A stretch of DNA of 64,000 nt from positions 109,817 through 173,816 of the forward strand of contig CAVQBL010000007.1 in the NCBI GenBank assembly GCA_963710715.1, given 5' to 3'. The translations under genes and the position numbers were made by a program. Under the pieces are notes generated by a model, which had not been told where the DNA came from, searched no databases, and saw only the letters and a list, made by a program, of their open reading frames with translations. The stretch is from CAVQBL01 sp963710715. Its GTDB lineage: Bacteria > Pseudomonadota > Gammaproteobacteria > DSM-16500. Below, in pieces: positions 59,675 to 64,000 of this stretch; within the stretch, counting starts at the first letter, position 1, and each line of letters starts with the position of its first letter.

Positions 59675-61351
59675 ATGAATAATACGAATGAATCAAAAAC
59701 CATTCCCGGAATGCAACCAGATAAAGTATTTCCACTTTTGACTGAGGCACAAATTGCACGCATTGCTACATGCGGAAAAATGCGCCTAATTAAAAAGGGA
59801 GAAATTTTATTAAATGTAGGAGAACCCATTCTACGATCCTTTATCGTTAAACAGGGAGAAATTGAGGTTCTGCAAATCTTAGGTAAGACCGAGAAATTAT
59901 TTGCTGTGTGTCGGGCTAATCAATTCACTGGAGAACTGGGTTTGCTTTCTGGTCGTCATGCTTTTGTAAAACTGAAGGTGAGTGAACCCGGTGAAGTTAT
60001 CGAAATTAATCGTGAAAATTTATTAAAGCTTATTCAAGCGGATGCTGAGTTGAGCGAAATTTTTATGCGCGCTTATATACTGCGCAGGGTAGCAATAATC
60101 ACTCAGAATGTGAGTGATGTTGTTTTTATAGGGTCAAGACATTCATCGGATACGCTGCGCATCAAAGAATTTCTTACGCGGAATGATTACCCTTATTGCT
60201 ATGTGGATATTGAAAATGATCAAGCAGTGCAAGAATTGCTAGAACATTTTCGTATCGATATCTCAAATGTTCCTATCGTTATTTGCCGAAGCGAAATAGT
60301 ATTACGTAATCCAAGCAATCAACAATTAGCAAATTGCCTCGGCTTTAATGAGGCTATCGAAGTGAACCGCAGCTATGACGTTGTTGTTATTGGCGCGGGC
60401 CCTTCCGGATTATCAGCCGCAGTTTACAGTGCCTCAGAGGGGTTGGATGTTTTAGTAGTAGAAGAAAACGCGCCCGGTGGACAAGCAGGATCAAGCTCAA
60501 AAATTGAAAATTATCTCGGTTTTCCCAATGGTATTTCAGGTCAAGAACTGGCAGGTAGAGCATTTACACAAGCACAAAAATTTGGTGCCCAGATAATGAT
60601 TGCTGCAAAGGCAAAAAGTTTAAATTGTGAGCGTAAGCCATACATTATTCAGACAGATAATAGCCAAAAAATACAAACAAAAACCATCATCCTCGCAACC
60701 GGCGCGCAATATCGTAAACTCTCACTTGAAAATTTATCAAAATTTGAAGGGGTAGGGATCTATTACGGCGCCACTTTTGTCGAAGCCCAAGTGTGTGAAG
60801 GCGCAGAAATTATTGTTGTAGGCGGAGGTAATTCAGCTGGTCAAGCTGCAGTTTTTTTAACAAATTATGTTAAGCATGTGCATATGCTGGTTCGTTCAAC
60901 CGAGCTAGCAAAAAGTATGTCGCATTATCTCATTCGTCGTATTGAAGAAAGTAAAAAAATAACTGTGCATATGAACACAGAAATTACTGCATTAGAAGGG
61001 CATAACCAACTCGAAAAGGTACAGTGGCGTAATAATCTTTCTGGAAAAACTGAGCTGCATAATATCCGCCATGTTTTTGTTATGGCTGGAGCTATTCCTA
61101 ACACAGCATGGTTAAAGGATTGTATCGTCCTTGATAAGCAAGGATTTATTAAAACAGGTCCTGAATTATCTGTAGAGGATCTCACTGTATCACGATGGCC
61201 GCTTCATCGATCTCCGTATTTTCTCGAAACAAGCTTACCCGGTGTATTTGCCACGGGTGATGTCAGATCAGGCAATATCAAACGTGTAGCCTCTGCCGTT
61301 GGAGAAGGATCCAGTACAGTTTTCTTTGTGCATCAAGTATTACAAGAATAA
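59675..61351 (+). CDS. cyclic-nucleotide-binding domain - thioredoxin-like - thioredoxin-reductase-like fusion
   Basis: 558 aa. Residues 20-125: CNB domain (LTEAQIARIATCGKMRLIKKGEILL). 130-215: thioredoxin/glutaredoxin-like insert (VVFIGSRHSSDTLRIKEFL, NVPIVICR). 230-555: FAD reductase with VIGAGPSGLSAAVYSASEG, GGQAGSSSKIENYLGFP, VVGGGNSAGQAAVFL and GVFATGDVR. The redox CxxC of thioredoxin reductase is absent, so the electron acceptor differs. A cyclic nucleotide may gate the enzyme. Divergent from poxB. Confidence 0.88.
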   Translation: MNNTNESKTIPGMQPDKVFPLLTEAQIARIATCGKMRLIKKGEILLNVGEPILRSFIVKQGEIEVLQILGKTEKLFAVCRANQFTGELGLLSGRHAFVKLKVSEPGEVIEINRENLLKLIQADAELSEIFMRAYILRRVAIITQNVSDVVFIGSRHSSDTLRIKEFLTRNDYPYCYVDIENDQAVQELLEHFRIDISNVPIVICRSEIVLRNPSNQQLANCLGFNEAIEVNRSYDVVVIGAGPSGLSAAVYSASEGLDVLVVEENAPGGQAGSSSKIENYLGFPNGISGQELAGRAFTQAQKFGAQIMIAAKAKSLNCERKPYIIQTDNSQKIQTKTIILATGAQYRKLSLENLSKFEGVGIYYGATFVEAQVCEGAEIIVVGGGNSAGQAAVFLTNYVKHVHMLVRSTELAKSMSHYLIRRIEESKKITVHMNTEITALEGHNQLEKVQWRNNLSGKTELHNIRHVFVMAGAIPNTAWLKDCIVLDKQGFIKTGPELSVEDLTVSRWPLHRSPYFLETSLPGVFATGDVRSGNIKRVASAVGEGSSTVFFVHQVLQE

Positions 61352-61432
61352 AAATAGGGTTTGACATCCCCCATCGGCATATAAGCCAACGTACTTCTTT
61401 CCCCCGGGATTTTTATTTAACATGAGTATTTA

Positions 61433-62305
61433 TCACATTATACTGCAGTTGCGGCTAGGTGTGGATGAGGTATGAGGAGGTGTAGGATGAGTATTATTTT
61501 GTGGAGATTGAAAAATAGATTTATGATACTTCATAACAATTCTAATCAAAGAGTGAAGATTTTTTCTTTCATTTGCTTTACCAAATTCTTCTAATCTTGT
61601 GTCTTTCTTCTCTTCTTTTGAGGTTGAGCAGAAAAACCAAAACCTTGGTCTATGCTCATTTGCTTTTTTCTCTTCTTTTTTTTCTGCTTTGTTGTTTTTT
61701 TCTTTCTTAACTCCTAATCCTACTTCGATTTCATCCATATATTTATCATATTCTTTTGGAATAGTTTTAATTGTATTGTATGAAATAGAATATTTGACAA
61801 TAAGTTTGATATCTTTTGCACTTATTACATCCTTATATTTGTCAGTAAGCTTGCTGATCATTTTCTGGGTGGTAGAAGAAGCTGGACTATTTTCTTCTTC
61901 GTCTTTTGCCGTTTCTTGCCTAAATAGGCACACAAATGCAGCTTGCTTTGCCTCCGATGTGAAACTTATATTTGAGTCATTCCCCAAGGAAGTAATGTTA
62001 TATCTTCCGCGTGCACTCCATTCATTGACCTTAATAATAGCGTGACAATCTCCGCGGTTTTTAGCACTTGCTAGTAACTTTGGAATGGGGTCACCCAATA
62101 GTATATTATTATGACTTGAAACAGAAGGTGGACTTTTTGCATCGTTTGCAGTGGCAGCTGGACTCGTTATTGCTTGTGGTCCATCATTTGAACTTGGTGT
62201 TGGAATGGTGCCCGGCAGAGCTGCTGGCTGTGAATCTCTTGGTGGCAAGGAAACTCCTGTATCGTTAGCTGAAGCTTTATTCTCAATTTTTTTTTCGCTA
62301 GGCAT
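61433..62305 (-). CDS. hypothetical low-complexity protein, effector candidate (second gene)
   Basis: 290 aa from ATG at 62305 (GAGGG upstream); an earlier ATG lies in the preceding gene. The first 80 residues are Pro/Ser/Ala/Asn-rich and disordered. A compact domain follows (CHAIIKVNEWSARGRYNITSL, then KLTDKYKDVISAKDIKLIVKYSIS). Then come a Lys/Glu-rich stretch (KKEKNNKAEKKEEKKANEHR) and a Ser/Thr/Pro tail. Not recognised; 19 nt after the previous gene. Confidence 0.5.
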   Translation of the reverse strand: MPSEKKIENKASANDTGVSLPPRDSQPAALPGTIPTPSSNDGPQAITSPAATANDAKSPPSVSSHNNILLGDPIPKLLASAKNRGDCHAIIKVNEWSARGRYNITSLGNDSNISFTSEAKQAAFVCLFRQETAKDEEENSPASSTTQKMISKLTDKYKDVISAKDIKLIVKYSISYNTIKTIPKEYDKYMDEIEVGLGVKKEKNNKAEKKEEKKANEHRPRFWFFCSTSKEEKKDTRLEEFGKANERKNLHSLIRIVMKYHKSIFQSPQNNTHPTPPHTSSTPSRNCSIM

Positions 62306-62324
62306 TTTATCCCTCGATGTGTTA

Positions 62325-63158
62325 TCAATATTTTCTTTTTCTAGCTGCTTTGTCAGAACTGGGCCCAATGTCTGTTGATAATATTTCCATTGGCGCGCTA
62401 GAGCTCATCTCCATGCACTTGTTACTTTGACCATGGTAATCAGTAGAAGGGCGAGCAGGATGGCTGAACGTAGCTGACCTACATGATAATGAAGTAGGGG
62501 GAGTTGCACGTTTTTGTCCATCTTTAAACTCATTCACGGATTCGGTTTTTTGTCTTTTAAGCTCAATACTCACGATTTCAGGTGGTTTAAAAGAATCGTA
62601 TTCTTGTGTCGATCTAGAGTCAATGTCGTCAGCATTTTTGAATCCTTTTCCATAGTGGTAGTGCTTGGCGAGTATCCCTAAAAATTCTTCCATGCTGATG
62701 TTATTTTCTGGATAGTTCTTTATGGTGTTTTCAATGCAACTCTGTGCAACTTTACGGATTCTCTCAACACCTAACGAACCTAAAGGTGAGGTATTAAGAT
62801 CTGAAATCATTTCATTTAGTGCATCGATAAAAGTTCTCTTACCTGCAACTTCAAATTGTTCAAATATTAATTTTATAAGCAACTTGTTAAAGAAAACAAT
62901 CTTATTGTCGCGAGATGTTATTTTTAAAGGTAAATCAAGTATGCTAAACGTTTTCTTACGTAACTCCGAGTTCTCAATCCACATCCACAAGCTCATGGGT
63001 GCATAAGACCCCTTAAAACATTTACTAAATAAATCATCATCGTCTTTACTTTCATCGACAAGTGTCTTGAGATCGTTAAAATCGGAATTCGATTCAAAAT
63101 ACGATCTAGATGATTCAATAATTTTCTTAACTTCTTTTTTAAAAGCGGTTTCTGGCAT
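62325..63158 (-). CDS. hypothetical protein with disordered C-terminus, effector candidate (first gene)
   Basis: 277 aa. Helical N-terminal 170 residues (ETAFKKEVKKIIESSRSYF, VFFNKLLIKLIFEQFEVAG, SMEEFLGILAKHYHYGKGF). A Ser/Lys/Pro-rich disordered C-terminus follows, ending in a basic KAARKRKY. Good ribosome site (AGGAG). Operon with the next gene. Resembles effector-type proteins of intracellular bacteria in composition only. Confidence 0.5.
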   Translation of the reverse strand: MPETAFKKEVKKIIESSRSYFESNSDFNDLKTLVDESKDDDDLFSKCFKGSYAPMSLWMWIENSELRKKTFSILDLPLKITSRDNKIVFFNKLLIKLIFEQFEVAGKRTFIDALNEMISDLNTSPLGSLGVERIRKVAQSCIENTIKNYPENNISMEEFLGILAKHYHYGKGFKNADDIDSRSTQEYDSFKPPEIVSIELKRQKTESVNEFKDGQKRATPPTSLSCRSATFSHPARPSTDYHGQSNKCMEMSSSAPMEILSTDIGPSSDKAARKRKY

Positions 63159-63485
63159 GTTATTCGTTCTCCTATCACGAGGGGATGATGGATACAGACG
63201 CGCAGTGTAACAGAAATACTATTGTTATTGAATATATCTCAATTTTCGGGGTTGCCTGTTCGTCACTTACAAGCACTTGGACTCAAGATCAAAACCAATT
63301 ATTATATAAAAATCACATGGCAGTGGAACGTAACTTTGTCATTGCGAGGAGTCCCCACGTTGAAAGATCAACGCAAAAAAAGGGTCACATCTCATGTGTG
63401 CCACAGACACTGTCCCCTTTTGACCAGGATGGGGGCCGGATCTTGAATAGGGAGATAATGCTCAATCAATTTTAGGGAGCTTCTC

Positions 63486-63821
63486 ATGTTAAGCACTTCT
63501 TTTTTTAATACGGGTAGACGTGCCTCTAATAGAATTAAAACTCTTTTTGGTTGGCGTTTTAATGCAGCTGGAGTACCACGAGGAGAATTTAAAATACCTC
63601 TAGAAAATTATTTTGCATATGATGACTCTGTTCATATGTCTATAGGCATGCAATCAAACGGTAATTTTATAGCAACTTGGACTACTCGAGATAAGGTTTT
63701 TGCAGAACGTTTTGATATAAATGGCATATCTTTTTCGGATAAAGCCCTTGTGCTTGATTCCTATGACAATTGTGGATTTCGATATCCTGCAATAGCTGTT
63801 CAAACTAACGGAACAATTTAA
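63486..63821 (+). pseudogene. repeat-type exported-protein fragment, frame broken (5' part)
   Basis: 111 aa: GWRFNAAGVPRGEF, MSIGMQSNGNFIATWTTRDKVFAERFDINGI, YPAIAVQTNGTI. The repeated 'xxNGNFxxTW...RF/Y...G' pattern occurs in large calcium-binding or adhesin-like proteins. The frame ends at TAA here, while matching sequence resumes in another frame at about 63802 (VTQFHGEAVHVAANGVHFVG). A frameshift or internal deletion is likely. Confidence 0.55.
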
Positions 63822-64000
63822 GAATTATCAAGTGACTCAATTTCATGGTGAAGCGGTTCACGTAGCAGCTAATGGAGTTCATTTTGTAGGTCTGGGTGGT
63901 GATGGTTCGGTAATAGTTGATGTGCCTGGTGAAAATCATATTTATACAGGCGGTGGCAAAAATAAAATTATATATACAAAACCTGTCCCAAACAAAAAGA
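63802..64000 (+). pseudogene. downstream continuation of the broken repeat protein (frame-shifted, cut by window edge)
   Basis: In frame +1 relative to the upstream ORF, the text reads GVHFVGLGGDGSVIVDVPGENHIYTGGGKNKIIYTKP, a Gly-rich beta pattern of RTX-like or secreted repeat proteins. Open to the right edge of the window. Confidence 0.5.

Noticed and set aside
63185..63475. ORFs left of the repeat protein
   Set aside because: Includes GTCATTGCGAGGAGTCCCC-type repeat sequence; no protein pattern, so treated as non-coding.
1..64000. CRISPR array, prophage or integrated plasmid
   Set aside because: No regularly spaced direct repeats, phage structural genes, integrase or replication genes could be found by eye.

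Overview
The window is AT-rich, gene-dense DNA from a Gram-negative proteobacterium, most likely a gammaproteobacterium of the Legionella/Coxiella/Berkiella type (order Legionellales). This rests on rdgC, a type II QueF, lipoboxes and outer-membrane-type proteins, an IucA/IucC siderophore synthetase of the legiobactin kind, and several low-homology proteins that look like secreted effectors of an intracellular bacterium. No rRNA, tRNA, CRISPR array, intact transposase or phage block was seen. The affiliation is an inference, not a proof.

Layout. 1-12.6 kb: a carbonic anhydrase tail, rdgC, a DUF1778/GNAT toxin-antitoxin pair, pspC, queF, ppsA, aroQ-aroE, a lipoprotein, a HicA-like/HTH toxin-antitoxin pair behind an 18-bp palindrome, and an orphan BlaI-type repressor. 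The gaps are full of small palindromic MITE-like repeats. 12.7-19.4 kb: a tight four-gene operon (acyltransferase, alkyl-DHAP-synthase-like flavoprotein, short-chain dehydrogenase, acyl-AMP ligase/ACP/thioester reductase) that reads as a complete ether-lipid pathway. 19.5-34.2 kb: a Cys-rich secreted protein, an alpha/beta hydrolase, a DsbA-like protein, OsmC, a PagP-like barrel with an OmpR/CusS-type two-component system, a siderophore synthetase, a cupin, a DJ-1/PfpI protein, MarR, a large membrane protein with internal repeats, and a beta-propeller/periplasmic-binding fusion followed by a dienelactone-hydrolase-like protein.

34.3-59.5 kb is the most unusual part. Many genes act on aromatic amino acids or resemble enzymes that do. 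They are a phenylalanine-ammonia-lyase-like gene in operon with a FadD-type CoA ligase, a ThDP enzyme, two citrate-synthase-like genes lacking the usual catalytic residues, an indoleamine-2,3-dioxygenase fused to a P450-reductase-like FAD/NAD module and cytochrome b5, a kynureninase with an N-terminal membrane segment, and an aromatic amino acid permease. Embedded here are two paralogous small proteins very rich in Trp/Phe (one has 12 Trp in 69 residues). They flank a membrane metalloprotease that carries two cyclic-nucleotide-binding domains and a PqqD-like (RiPP-recognition-like) domain, followed by a pair of M16 peptidases. I read this as a candidate undescribed ribosomal-peptide system, possibly coupled to Trp oxidation by the neighbouring self-sufficient dioxygenase.

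59.6-64 kb: a cyclic-nucleotide-binding/thioredoxin-reductase fusion, two low-complexity proteins of effector type, and a repeat protein broken by a frameshift at the right edge.
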